Assembly (NCBI RefSeq): GCF_012844235.1
Contig: NZ_JABAGR010000009.1
Coordinates: 1-64,000, forward strand
Length of the DNA: 64,000 nt
Reading direction: 5' to 3'
DNA from: Parafannyhessea umbonata
GTDB lineage: Bacteria > Actinomycetota > Coriobacteriia > Coriobacteriales > Atopobiaceae
How positions within the stretch are numbered: the first letter of the stretch is position 1; each line of letters starts with the position of its first letter. This document shows, piece after piece, positions 47,876 to 56,234 of the stretch. Made by a program: the position numbers and the translations under genes. The notes below the pieces were generated by a model that did no database searches, was not told the origin of the DNA, and saw only the letters and a list, made by a program, of their open reading frames with translations.

Positions 47876-47910
47876 AGAAAAACGGCCAGAGACCGAAGCC
47901 TCTGGCCGTT
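47876..47910 (-). terminator. Terminator of tRNA-Pro
   Basis: A perfect 11-bp stem (AACGGCCAGAG with CTCTGGCCGTT, 8-nt loop) is followed on the minus strand by a T-run. It lies 10 nt past the tRNA 3' end. Confidence 0.88.
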
Positions 47911-47919
47911 TGACATTCG

Positions 47920-47995
<76 letters not shown>

Positions 47996-48010
47996 GTTAG
48001 CGTAGTTACT

Positions 48011-48949
48011 CTAGCAGAACTGCGCGCGTTTTCCAACCGTAAATGTTGCGCAAGACCACCAATCTTCCTCATCTTGCGCACACGCGGCGATCGCGCGGGC
48101 GGCCGCATGCGTCTCGCAGATGGCAAACACGCAGCTACCAGACCCCGTTACCTGTGCGGCCACCACGCCGGGCCGCCTTTGCAGCCACGACTTCACGCGC
48201 AAGATTTCTGGAACAAGGCGCGTTGCCGCGCCCTCAAGGTTGTTGTACAGCGCGGCCGCCACACCCATGGCGTCGCCGTCGCGCAGCGCCGCAAGCATGG
48301 GCGCGGGCGACGCGGGCACGACGGGCGCCGCATCGAACTCGCGGTACGCCGCGACGGTCGAGACGCCCCGCGCCGGCCTCACCAGCGCCACCGGCAGCCC
48401 CTCGAGCACGGGAAACGTCTGCGCGAGCACGTCGCCGGCGCCCGTCAGGTACGACGGCGCCAGATTCAGGAAGAACGGCACGTCCGCGCCCACGGAGCGT
48501 GCGGCGGCCACGACGCGCGGGTCCTTCTCGTCCAGGGAAAACAGCCGGCACAGCGCCAGGATCACGGAGGCGGCGTCGCTGGACGAGCCCCCAAGGCCAC
48601 TCTGCGGCGGCACGGCCTTGCGCACCTCGACGCGCACGGGCACGGAGATGCCAAACGCCTGGCGCAGGCGCGCGGCGGCCTGCCAGGCGGTGTTCTTCTG
48701 GGGAGGGACGCCCACGTCCTCGCTCATGGCGAGAAGGACGCCGGACGCATCGGCCGCGGGCGGCTCGGGAAGCGCGGGCGGCTTGGCGTGCGGCCCGGGG
48801 GCGGGCAGCGTGCCCACCGTCACGGTGTCGCCCACGCCGAGCGCGACCATGACGGAATCCGCGCGATGGTAGCCGCGCGCGTCCCGCCCGGGATGGATGC
48901 CCAGGTGCAGGTTGACCTTGACGGGAGCGTCGATCGTTACGTGCGACAT
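48011..48949 (-). CDS. ispE: 4-diphosphocytidyl-2-C-methyl-D-erythritol kinase
   Basis: GHMP kinase of the MEP pathway to isoprenoids. The 312-residue protein has APVKVNLHLGI at the N-terminus, the ATP loop PPQSGLGGSSSDAA and the C-terminal VTGSGSCVFAI. An unusual Pro/Ala-rich insertion follows residue 50. It lies 60 nt downstream of veg on the same strand, the same pair as in Bacillus. Confidence 0.94.
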   Translation of the reverse strand: MSHVTIDAPVKVNLHLGIHPGRDARGYHRADSVMVALGVGDTVTVGTLPAPGPHAKPPALPEPPAADASGVLLAMSEDVGVPPQKNTAWQAAARLRQAFGISVPVRVEVRKAVPPQSGLGGSSSDAASVILALCRLFSLDEKDPRVVAAARSVGADVPFFLNLAPSYLTGAGDVLAQTFPVLEGLPVALVRPARGVSTVAAYREFDAAPVVPASPAPMLAALRDGDAMGVAAALYNNLEGAATRLVPEILRVKSWLQRRPGVVAAQVTGSGSCVFAICETHAAARAIAACAQDEEDWWSCATFTVGKRAQFC

Positions 48950-49009
48950 GCGACCACCAATCCTCTTGCGGCGGGCGCGCGGCCCGCCGCACCCGGGCGA
49001 GCAGCGGCG

Positions 49010-49309
49010 CTAGAGCTGCTGGTCCTCGAAGCCAAAGTCGAACAGGCGCTCGCCGGTGTCGGGATCGTAGATCTCGACGGCACCGGTGAGCACGTCCACG
49101 TACTGGTAGGACTGGCGCGCCTTGCGGCCGCGGCGCTCCTCGACCTCGACCACGAACAGCGTGGGGTAGGCGCCCACGAGGGTGCCGGTGCGCTCGACAA
49201 CGCGGGAGCGACCCATGTTGGCCCGGACTCGCAGATGTCTTCCCCTAAGAGAGACGAGCTCTTCTCGGATTTGGTCTACCCTATTGGCGGGTGGAACCTC
49301 GACTTCCAT
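49010..49309 (-). CDS. veg: Veg family protein
   Basis: The 99-residue protein matches Veg (DUF1021): REELVSLRGRHLRVRANMGR, then GTLVGAYPTLFVVEVEE and QSYQYVDVLTGAVEI. In Bacillus subtilis veg is highly transcribed and affects biofilm formation and spore germination, but its biochemical role is unclear. Here it precedes ispE, as in Firmicutes. Confidence 0.92.
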   Translation of the reverse strand: MEVEVPPANRVDQIREELVSLRGRHLRVRANMGRSRVVERTGTLVGAYPTLFVVEVEERRGRKARQSYQYVDVLTGAVEIYDPDTGERLFDFGFEDQQL

Positions 49310-49378
49310 CTATCTGTACCTCCAAAACGCGGCCGGCGGCCCATGACGGCCCTCCGGCCCAGTGTTAAGCAACTCTCT

Positions 49379-49398
49379 AGTATATGGCGCTGACGCCA
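49379..49398 (-). promoter_or_regulatory. Candidate veg promoter with operator-like repeat
   Basis: On the minus strand TATACT (49379-49384) is a good -10 box, 70 nt before veg. The inverted repeat TGGCG-N4-CGCCA (49385-49398) lies just upstream of it in the spacer. Confidence 0.45.
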
Positions 49399-49430
49399 CA
49401 TCCACGGAAAACGCGGCTTAAGGAGCGAAA

Positions 49431-50522
49431 ATGAACGAAAGCAGGACCGAAAGGGTGCTTCAGAACCTCGAAAGCCAGGGGCTGAGCCAGATGTTGGTGT
49501 GCGACCCCATGTCCATCTGGTATCTGACGGGCTACTACACAGAGCCGTACGAGCGGTTCCTGGGGCTTCTGGTTGCGTGTGACGCCGAGCGGCGCCCGCG
49601 CACGGTGATGTTTTGCAACAGGCTGTTTCCGGATGCGACGGGTGCCGCGCAGAGGCTGGTGACGTTTGACGACACGGAGGACCCCGTGCCGCTGGTTGCG
49701 GCGGAGCTGGACGCCGCGGCGCCCCTGGGCGTGGACAAGAAGCTCGTGGCCAACTGGCTGCTGCCGCTGATGGACGCCCGCGCGGCGAGCGGCTTCAGGC
49801 TGGGCTCGTGGGCCGTGGACGCCACGCGCTCCGTGAAGGACGCGCGCGAGCAGGAGCTGATGCGCCAGGCGAGCCTGACGAACGACCGCGCCATGGCCTG
49901 GCTTGCGGCGCAGGTGCGCGAGGGCGTGACGGAGCACCAGATCGCAAGCGGCCTTCTGGGCGAGTACCGCCGGCTTGGGGCCCAGGGGCACAGCTTTTCT
50001 CCCATCGTGAGCTTTGGCGCGAACGCGGCGGACCCGCACCACGAGCCGGACGACACCGTGTTCCACAAGGGCGACATGGTGCTGTTTGACGTGGGCTGCA
50101 AGCAGGACGCGTACTGCTCGGACATGACGCGCACGTTCTTTACGGCGACGCCCACGGCGCGCCAGCTTGAGGTGTACGAGACCGTGCGCCGCGCGAACGA
50201 GGCCGCGGAGGCCATCGTGCGCCCGGGCGTCACGTTTGCGCAGATAGACCTGACCGCGCGCCGCATTATCGAGGACGCCGGCTTTGGCCCGTACTTCACG
50301 CACCGCCTGGGCCACCAGATTGGCCTTGAGGACCACGAGCCGGGCGACGTGAGCGCGACGCACGACGAGCCGGTGCGCGCCGGGCAGTGCTTTAGCATCG
50401 AGCCCGGCGTGTACCTTCCCGGCGAGGTGGGCGTGCGCATCGAGGACCTGGTGATCGTGACCGAGGACGGCTGCGAGGTGCTGAACCACTACAGCCACGA
50501 GGCCACGGTGCTCGAGGTGTAG
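49431..50522 (+). CDS. M24 family metallopeptidase (Xaa-Pro peptidase type)
   Basis: The 363-residue protein has an N-terminal creatinase-like domain (SIWYLTGYYTEPYERFLG) and a C-terminal pita-bread domain with the five metal ligands: FDVGCKQDAYCSDMTR (two Asp), HRLGHQIGLEDHE (His), SIEPGVY (Glu) and RIEDLVIV (Glu). It cleaves N-terminal residues before proline or dipeptides with C-terminal proline. AAGGAG precedes the ATG. Confidence 0.93.
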   Translation: MNESRTERVLQNLESQGLSQMLVCDPMSIWYLTGYYTEPYERFLGLLVACDAERRPRTVMFCNRLFPDATGAAQRLVTFDDTEDPVPLVAAELDAAAPLGVDKKLVANWLLPLMDARAASGFRLGSWAVDATRSVKDAREQELMRQASLTNDRAMAWLAAQVREGVTEHQIASGLLGEYRRLGAQGHSFSPIVSFGANAADPHHEPDDTVFHKGDMVLFDVGCKQDAYCSDMTRTFFTATPTARQLEVYETVRRANEAAEAIVRPGVTFAQIDLTARRIIEDAGFGPYFTHRLGHQIGLEDHEPGDVSATHDEPVRAGQCFSIEPGVYLPGEVGVRIEDLVIVTEDGCEVLNHYSHEATVLEV

Positions 50523-50558
50523 CGCGAGCGCGCGGCGCGGGGGCGCGCGGGGGCGCGG

Positions 50559-51191
50559 CTACAGCTGCCGCGCGAGGTTCTGCAGGGCGTGGAAGCGATG
50601 GCTGATCGCGTTCTTCTCGCCCGCGGAGAGCTCTGCCATGGTCTTGCCCGGGGTGTCGTTGGGCAGGAACAGCGGGTCGTAGCCAAAGCCGCCGTCGCCG
50701 CGCGGCTCCGTCGCCACAAAGCCCTCGCAGTCGCCCTCGCCGTGCGTGACGCCCTCGCCGTCCTCGTCGCGCTCCACCAGCACGACGCTGGAGTGGAAGC
50801 GCGCGGTGCGGCGCTCGCGCGGGACGCCCTCCATCAGGCGCATGAGCTTCTGGTTGTTGGCGGCGTCGTTTCCGTGCTCGCCGGCCCAGCGTGCCGAGAA
50901 GATCCCGGGGGCGCCGTCGAGGGCGTCCACGCAGAGGCCGGAATCGTCCGCGACCGCCATGGCAAGGCCCGTGTTGTCGAGCGCGGCTGCCGCCTTGATG
51001 TAGGCGTTTTCCGCGAAGGTGTCGCCGTCCTCCACCGGATCGGGGAAATTGCCGAGCTCGCCGAGGGCGACGAAGCGCACGCCCGGCAGGCTCTGGCCGA
51101 GGATCGCCTCGATCTCCGTGACCTTGTGGGGGTTGCCCGTCGCGACGACGACGGTCTTTGCGGGGTCGAGCGTGCTGATGTCGAGTGCCAT
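50559..51191 (-). CDS. rdgB: XTP/dITP diphosphatase
   Basis: House-cleaning NTPase of 210 residues. The signature VVATGNPHKVTEIEAIL, FAENAYIKAAAALDNTGL, ADDSGLCVDALDGAPGIFSARW and GGFGYDPLFLP are all present. AAGGAGAG precedes the ATG. It follows rph, the usual pairing; the two stops of this gene and the M24 peptidase gene face each other. Confidence 0.96.
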   Translation of the reverse strand: MALDISTLDPAKTVVVATGNPHKVTEIEAILGQSLPGVRFVALGELGNFPDPVEDGDTFAENAYIKAAAALDNTGLAMAVADDSGLCVDALDGAPGIFSARWAGEHGNDAANNQKLMRLMEGVPRERRTARFHSSVVLVERDEDGEGVTHGEGDCEGFVATEPRGDGGFGYDPLFLPNDTPGKTMAELSAGEKNAISHRFHALQNLARQL

Positions 51192-51251
51192 GGGTTTCTC
51201 TCCTTTGGCTGGATGCGTCGATGGTAGCGCGCGGGGCGGCGCGCGGGGCGG

Positions 51252-52004
51252 CTAGTCCGAGAAGCCCGTGACCCGGTTCTGCAGGCGGATGAGCTCTTGG
51301 ATTCCCGCCTGGCCCATGTCGAGCAAGGCGTCGAGCTCTTCTCGGCTGATGGTGGAGCGCTCGCCGGTGCCCTGCACCTCCACGATGCCGCCGTCGCCCG
51401 TGCACACGAGGTTGAGGTCGACCTGCGCGTGGCTGTCCTCGGGGTAGTCGAGGTCGAGCAGGAGGTGATCGGCGACCTTGCCCATGCTGATGGCCGCGAC
51501 CTGGCCGGTGAGCGGCAGGCGCTTGATCTTGCCGGCGTCGACCCACTTTTGGAGCGCGTCGTGCAGCGCCACCCACGCGCCGGTGATCGACGCGGTGCGC
51601 GTGCCGCCGTCCGCCTGGATTACGTCGCAGTCGCACGTGACGGTGAGCTCGCCCAGGCGATGCATGTCGCACACGGCGCGCAGGCTTCTGCCAACGAGGC
51701 GCTCGATCTCCATCGAGCGGCCCTTGCGGCCCTTGTACTCGCGGCGCGTGCGCGTGGACGTGGACGCCGGGAGCATGGCGTACTCCGCGGTGACCCAGCC
51801 GGCGCGCGAGCCCTTGCGCCACGCGGGCACGCCCTCCTCCACCGTGGCGGTGCACATGACGCGCGTGTTGCCGAACTCCGCCAGGCACGAGCCGTCCGCG
51901 TTCATCATCACGTCTCGCGTGAGCTTCACGGGGCGCATCTGGTTGGCGGCGCGGCCGTAGCTGCGCGCGGGGGTGCCTGCGGCGGGGGTGTTGTGCTGGT
52001 CCAT
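51252..52004 (-). CDS. rph: Ribonuclease PH
   Basis: Phosphorolytic 3' exonuclease that trims tRNA ends. The 250-residue protein has RSYGRAANQMRPV, GNTRVMCTATVEEGVP, the LVGRSLRAVCD segment and VTCDCDVIQADGGTRTASITG. AGGAGG precedes the ATG. Hairpin array 2 begins 84 nt upstream. Confidence 0.97.
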   Translation of the reverse strand: MDQHNTPAAGTPARSYGRAANQMRPVKLTRDVMMNADGSCLAEFGNTRVMCTATVEEGVPAWRKGSRAGWVTAEYAMLPASTSTRTRREYKGRKGRSMEIERLVGRSLRAVCDMHRLGELTVTCDCDVIQADGGTRTASITGAWVALHDALQKWVDAGKIKRLPLTGQVAAISMGKVADHLLLDLDYPEDSHAQVDLNLVCTGDGGIVEVQGTGERSTISREELDALLDMGQAGIQELIRLQNRVTGFSD

Positions 52005-52087
52005 CGTTTCCTCCTGTTGCTGGGGTTCTTCAGCAGAAGCCTACCACGCGAGTGAGGGACGGGCGGACGCGGGCGGGGCCGGGGGCG

Positions 52088-52491
52088 CTCACTATCTGAC
52101 AGGTGCGGGTTCTGTCAGGTAGTGAGGTGTGGAGCGAGCTCACTTTCTGACAGAAGCGAGATCTGTCGGAAAGTGAGTGCCTCGGGGGCGGAAATCGAGC
52201 GAAAGGCCAGATGGGAGCCACCACTTTCTGACAGGTGCGGAAAGTGTCAGGTAGTGAGGGGCCGGGGGGGCACCACTATCTGACAGGTTCGGGTTCTGTC
52301 AGGTAGTGAGGTGTGGGGCGAGCTCACTTTCTGACAGAAGCGAGATCTGTCGGAAAGTGAGCGTCTCGGGGGTGGAAATCGAGCGAAAAGCCAGATGGGA
52401 GCCACCACTTTCTGACAGGTGCGGGTTCTGTCAGGTAGTGAGGGACCGGGGGCATCACTATCTGACAGGTTCGGGATCTGTCAGGTAGTGG
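52088..52491. repeat. Hairpin-repeat array 2 (CTGACAG...CTGTCAG units, 184-bp tandem duplication)
   Basis: Seven hairpin units of 37-39 nt: 52088-52126, 52139-52177, 52221-52258, 52274-52310, 52323-52361, 52405-52443 and 52455-52491. Type A is CACTATCTGACAG with CTGTCAGGTAGTG, type B is CTCACTTTCTGACAG with CTGTCGGAAAGTGAG; the third and sixth units have a B left arm and an A right arm. Units 1-3 and 4-6 are tandem copies with a period of exactly 184 bp, and unit 7 begins a third copy. The single non-Watson-Crick position in A and B units is U-G if the plus strand is RNA, but C-A on the minus strand. No gene lies in 52005-52590. Confidence 0.88.
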
Positions 52492-52550
52492 GACTTGCGA
52501 GGGTCACGCCAGCCGGGCGCCAGCCGCGGGGCTCGCGGGCCCCGCGCAGC

Positions 52551-52582
52551 AAAAGGCCGGACCCGCGCGTGCGGGCCCGGCC
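52551..52582 (-). terminator. Terminator of tRNA-Val
   Basis: A 12-bp GC stem (GGCCGGGCCCGC with GCGGGTCCGGCC on the minus strand, 4-nt loop) ends in TTTT, 10 nt past the tRNA. Confidence 0.88.
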
Positions 52583-52592
52583 GAGGGTGCGA

Positions 52593-52668
52593 TGGTGGAC
52601 GGCGAGGGATTCGAACCCCCGATCTTGTGCTTGTAAGGCACCTGCGCTAGCCGCTGCGCCAGCCGTCC
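52593..52668 (-). tRNA. tRNA-Val (anticodon TAC)
   Basis: The 76-nt gene has acceptor GGACGGC/GCCGTCC, the anticodon loop CTTACAA, T loop TTCGAAT and an encoded CCA. The outermost anticodon-stem pair (G27-A43) is not Watson-Crick; the other pairs are good. Confidence 0.92.
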
Positions 52669-52727
52669 GGATGCGTGGTGAGTTTATCACACGCGCGGGC
52701 GCGCGGGCGCGCGGCCGCAAGCTGCCG

Positions 52728-52733
52728 TATACT
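52728..52733 (+). promoter_or_regulatory. -10 box of a probably leaderless murE transcript
   Basis: TATACT is 5 of 6 to consensus and ends 7 nt before the murE ATG, so transcription should start at or next to the start codon. No ribosome site lies between (TTCCCAC). A -35 box is not obvious in the GC-rich sequence before it. Confidence 0.6.
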
Positions 52734-52740
52734 TTCCCAC

Positions 52741-54396
52741 ATGGATACCATGACTCTTGCGCGCATAGCTCAGCTTCTGAGCACCCAGGGCCTGCTTGAC
52801 CGCGTCTCCAACATGGACGACGCGACGGCCCAGACCCGCGTCACCGGCGCGGACTGCGACTCGCGCTTCGCAGCACCCTACCATCTCTTCGTGTGCAAGG
52901 GGGCCGCGTTCAAGCCGGCGTACCTTGCGTCCGCCCTCGAGTCGGGCTGCGTCGCCTACCTGTGCGACGGCGCCCGTGCGGACGAGCTTGCCGCCGTGGC
53001 GCCTGGCGTGCCGCAGCTTGTGGCAAGCGACCTGCGCCGCGCCATGGCCGTGGCCTCCGCCGCGGCGTGGGGCCACCCGGACCGCGGCATCGACGTGGTC
53101 GGCATCACCGGCACCAAGGGCAAGTCGACCGTAAGCTACATGCTGAAGCAGATCCTGGACGCCGGCAGCGCCGAGCCCCGTGCGGCGATCCTGGGCTCGA
53201 TCGAGACGTTCGACGGCGTGGAGCACTTCGAGAGCGTGAACACGACCCCGGAGTCGCCCGACCTGTGGCGCCACGTGCGCAACGCCGCGGACTCTGGCCT
53301 GCCGTACCTGGTGATGGAGGTCTCGAGCCAGGCGCTCAAGTACGACCGCGTGGTGGACCTGGGTCTGGACGTCGCGTGCTTCCTGAACATAGGCCGCGAT
53401 CACATTAGCCCCGTGGAGCACCCCAACTTTGCAGATTACTTTGGCAGCAAGCTGCGCATTTTTGACCAGGCGCGCGTGGCCGTGGTGAACCTTGACACCG
53501 ACGAGCTCGACACGGTGCTCGAGCACGCCCGCCACTGCGAGCGCGTGGTGACGTTTGGCTGCTCGAACGCCGCGCGCGAGGCCGGCGCTGACGTGTGGGC
53601 CACGGACGTGCGCCCGTTCCAGGGCGGCATCACGTTTGCGTGCCACACCCCCGGCTGGGTGGGCGACGTGACCGTGAGCATGCCGGGCCTGTTCAACGTG
53701 GACAACGCGTGCGCGGCCATCGCCATGTGCGAGGTGCTGGGCGTGGGCCGCGATCAGGTTGTGGCCGGGCTTTCCCACGTGCGCGTTCCCGGGCGCATGG
53801 AGCTGCTGCTGACGGACGACCCCAAGGTGACGGCCATTGTGGACTATGCCCACAACAAGCTAAGCTACCAGCGGTTCTTTAGCTCCATCGTGAAGGAGTT
53901 CGCCGGGCGCGACGTGATCGCGGTGTTTGGCGCGCCGGGCGGCAAGGCCTACGAGCGCCGGCAGGAGCTGCCGCAGGAGGCCTCCAAGTGGGCGGACTAC
54001 CTCATCTACACCGAGGAGGACCCCGCGCACGACTCCGTTGCAGACATCTGCCAGCAGATGAGCGACGCCACCCCCGCCGGGCAGCCGCACGAGGTGATCC
54101 TGGAGCGGCCGGCCGCCATCGAGCGCGCCGTCGAGCTGGCGTTTGCGTCTGACCGCGGTGCCGTGGTGTGCCTTCTGGCCAAGGGCGACGAGACCCGCCA
54201 GCACGAGGGTGACCGCTTTGTCCCGTGCGAGCCCGACGGCGAGATCTTCCACCGCGCGGTGAAGAACGCGCTGGCGAGAAGAGCCAGCGCTGCCGATGGC
54301 GAGGCGGCGGCCAACGGCGGGGCTGTGGCCAACGGCGGGGCCGACGGAGCAGCCGCGAACGGCGGGGTCGTGGCCGGGGATTCGGTCGACAAGTAG
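52741..54396 (+). CDS. murE: MurE-type UDP-MurNAc-tripeptide ligase (diamino acid specificity unclear)
   Basis: ATP-dependent ligase that adds the third residue to UDP-MurNAc-dipeptide. The 551 residues include the ATP loop GTKGKST (124-130), NTTPESPDL, the carbamylated Lys in YFGSKLR (237) and the domain-3 start VPGRMELL. Canonical C-terminal motifs differ: HTPDSL is HNKLSY, and the specificity motif DNPR (mDAP) or DNPA (Lys) is EEDPAHD (425-431). A low-complexity tail of about 35 residues (AANGG repeats) ends the protein. It starts without a ribosome site just after a -10 box. A MurE paralogue with another substrate is possible. Confidence 0.85.
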   Translation: MDTMTLARIAQLLSTQGLLDRVSNMDDATAQTRVTGADCDSRFAAPYHLFVCKGAAFKPAYLASALESGCVAYLCDGARADELAAVAPGVPQLVASDLRRAMAVASAAAWGHPDRGIDVVGITGTKGKSTVSYMLKQILDAGSAEPRAAILGSIETFDGVEHFESVNTTPESPDLWRHVRNAADSGLPYLVMEVSSQALKYDRVVDLGLDVACFLNIGRDHISPVEHPNFADYFGSKLRIFDQARVAVVNLDTDELDTVLEHARHCERVVTFGCSNAAREAGADVWATDVRPFQGGITFACHTPGWVGDVTVSMPGLFNVDNACAAIAMCEVLGVGRDQVVAGLSHVRVPGRMELLLTDDPKVTAIVDYAHNKLSYQRFFSSIVKEFAGRDVIAVFGAPGGKAYERRQELPQEASKWADYLIYTEEDPAHDSVADICQQMSDATPAGQPHEVILERPAAIERAVELAFASDRGAVVCLLAKGDETRQHEGDRFVPCEPDGEIFHRAVKNALARRASAADGEAAANGGAVANGGADGAAANGGVVAGDSVDK

Positions 54397-54406
54397 CAAC
54401 GTGTGC

Positions 54407-54446
54407 GCGGCGCCTTGCCCACGATGGCGAGGCGCCGCTCTTTTTT
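54407..54446 (+). terminator. Rho-independent terminator of murE
   Basis: Perfect 9-bp stem GCGGCGCCT with AGGCGCCGC (14-nt loop), then TCTTTTTT. It lies 10 nt past the stop and 45 nt before the HAD gene, so that gene has its own promoter or relies on read-through. Confidence 0.9.
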
Positions 54447-54491
54447 GGAAGACCCGTGCACCGGCGCGCTTCGCCGGACGAGAGGAGCATC

Positions 54492-55430
54492 ATGCCCGGA
54501 TTGTCGCTACCCACGTTTCCCACGGACCCGGCACGCGTTCCCGAGGACATAGCCCAGCGTTTCTCGCGCATAAAATACGTAATCACCGACACGGACAACA
54601 CCATGGTGAGCCACGGGCAGGCGCTGGCCGCAACGGACGGGACCCCCTCCGTGGAGCTGGCCGAGACCCTTGTTGACCTGCGGCGCGCCGGCGTGAGCGT
54701 CATTCCGTGCACCGGGCGCAACCGCGCGATGGTTCGCGAGGACGCGCACATGCTGGGGCTGCGCGGATGGATCGGCGAGATGGGCGGCATCCTGTGCCTG
54801 AGCGAGGGGGCCACGAGCGACTGGCGCTACTTCACGGCGGACATGCCGTACGACCCCGGCTGCGGCGATACCCCGCACGACCTGATCGTGAAGACGGGCG
54901 TGGTTGGGCGGATGCTCGACCGCTGGTACGACTGCCTGGAGACGTATCATGACAACAACATCGGCTTCGAGTACCGCGAGGTGACGGTGGGGCTGCGCGG
55001 CGCCGTGCTGGAGGACGAGGCGCAGGCCATGCTGGACGAGACGGGGCTTCCGATGTACCTGGCTGACAACGGCTTTGTGAGCCGGATCACCGGCGACACC
55101 GTCCTGCCGCGGCGGCCGGACGGGACGCTGGAGGACGTGCACACGTACCACATCACGCCGCGCGGGCTGGACAAGGGCAGCGCGACCGCACGCTACATCG
55201 AGCTGATGGGGTGGGACCCGGCCGAGGTCATTTGCTGCGGCGACTCTCCCGCGGACTGCGCGATGGCCCCGTACGCGGGGACGTTCTTGCTGATGCGCAA
55301 CGGCATGGGAAACCCAAAGAGCCAGGCCGCGCTCGCCGGCCGCGGCAACGCGTTCGTTTCTGCCCTGGACTCGACGGACGGGTTCTGCCAGGCCATGCGC
55401 ACCATCCTGGCGATCAAGCGGCAGTCGTAG
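54492..55430 (+). CDS. HAD-superfamily phosphatase, subclass IIB-like
   Basis: The 312-residue protein has ITDTDNTMVSH (nucleophile Asp and acid/base Asp, about 32-42), CTGRNRAMVRED, a cap domain in the middle, LDKGSATARYIELMG (Lys) and CCGDSPADCAMAPYAG. Cof-type and sugar phosphatases belong here; the substrate is open. GAGAGGAG stands before ATG 54492. Confidence 0.88.
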   Translation: MPGLSLPTFPTDPARVPEDIAQRFSRIKYVITDTDNTMVSHGQALAATDGTPSVELAETLVDLRRAGVSVIPCTGRNRAMVREDAHMLGLRGWIGEMGGILCLSEGATSDWRYFTADMPYDPGCGDTPHDLIVKTGVVGRMLDRWYDCLETYHDNNIGFEYREVTVGLRGAVLEDEAQAMLDETGLPMYLADNGFVSRITGDTVLPRRPDGTLEDVHTYHITPRGLDKGSATARYIELMGWDPAEVICCGDSPADCAMAPYAGTFLLMRNGMGNPKSQAALAGRGNAFVSALDSTDGFCQAMRTILAIKRQS

Positions 55431-55492
55431 GAGCGCGCGCCGGGCGCGGGCGCGCGGGGCTCGGGCGGGTGCTGCGCGAGCACCATGGTGCC

Positions 55493-55999
55493 GGTACGCA
55501 CCGGGGGTGACCTTGCAAGATTCCGCAAACTGGAGCCGGGTGTGTACCCGCAGGCCCACGCATCGCTACACACCCCATGCGAGTTTGCACGTTTTTCCAA
55601 TCTCGCGCGGGGTGTGTTGCGTCTCGACGGTCCCCATGGCAGAAAGTGGCGGGTGTGTACAGCTACAATAGCTTGAATCCTTATGTGTTGAGCCGCTGAC
55701 CTGCAATCATATGAATTCTAATCTGTCTTACGGGGGGTACACACCCTCGGCTTTATTGCATTTTACGCAACACACCCCGCGATTCTTGCCTCAGGACCCA
55801 GATTTTCGTCACACACCAAGGGTGAGTTAGCGGAATCTTGTAAACTCTCCCCCAGTGTGTACAACGGTGGGTACACACTCGGGGTGACCTTACAAGATTC
55901 CGCAAACTGGGATTCGGTGTGTGACGCAACCCCGACACCCCGGGGTACACACCAGCGCCGACCTTACAGATCCGTGCAGACTGAGGCCGGGTGCGTGCG
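55493..55999. repeat. Hairpin-repeat array 3 (same family as array 1)
   Basis: The 804-bp gap between the HAD gene and glycogen phosphorylase holds no gene. Units of about 57 nt bounded by GGTACACAC and GTGTGTACC lie at 55493-55549, 55566-55621, 55807-55863, 55870-55925 and 55943-55999, with partial units near 55635-55660 and 55736-55800. The first and fourth share GGTGACCTT(A/G)CAAGATTCCG and GCAAACTGG. The termini and the GCAAACT block match array 1, so both belong to one family. 55665-55735 between units is AT-rich. Confidence 0.8.
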
Positions 56000-56056
56000 G
56001 CTCAGCTGATCCGCGCACGCCCGCACGTCCATCAGCCGCCGGCACCGCCACCCCCC

Positions 56057-56100
56057 AAAACGCCGAGAGCCGCGCCCGGGATGGAGGCGCGGCCCTCGGC
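56057..56100 (-). terminator. Terminator of glgP
   Basis: A 15-bp stem with one mismatch (56062-56076 with 56086-56100, 9-nt loop) is followed on the minus strand by GTTTTG. It lies 135 nt past the glgP stop, between the gene and array 3. Confidence 0.75.
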
Positions 56101-56234
56101 CATGCATATGGGGGACCGGCGCCACCGAAAGGGGGAGGCGACGCCGGCAATAGGGAGGTCAAACATCGCGCGAGCCGCCGTGCACATCCCGGCCTGCCGC
56201 ACGCAAGCCGCTGTCCGTGGCCCGCGCGGCGCAC

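Noticed and set aside
52088-52491. Array 2 as a CRISPR array or tandem operator of one gene
   Set aside because: Spacing is irregular inside a 184-bp duplication, and the spacers are themselves duplicated.
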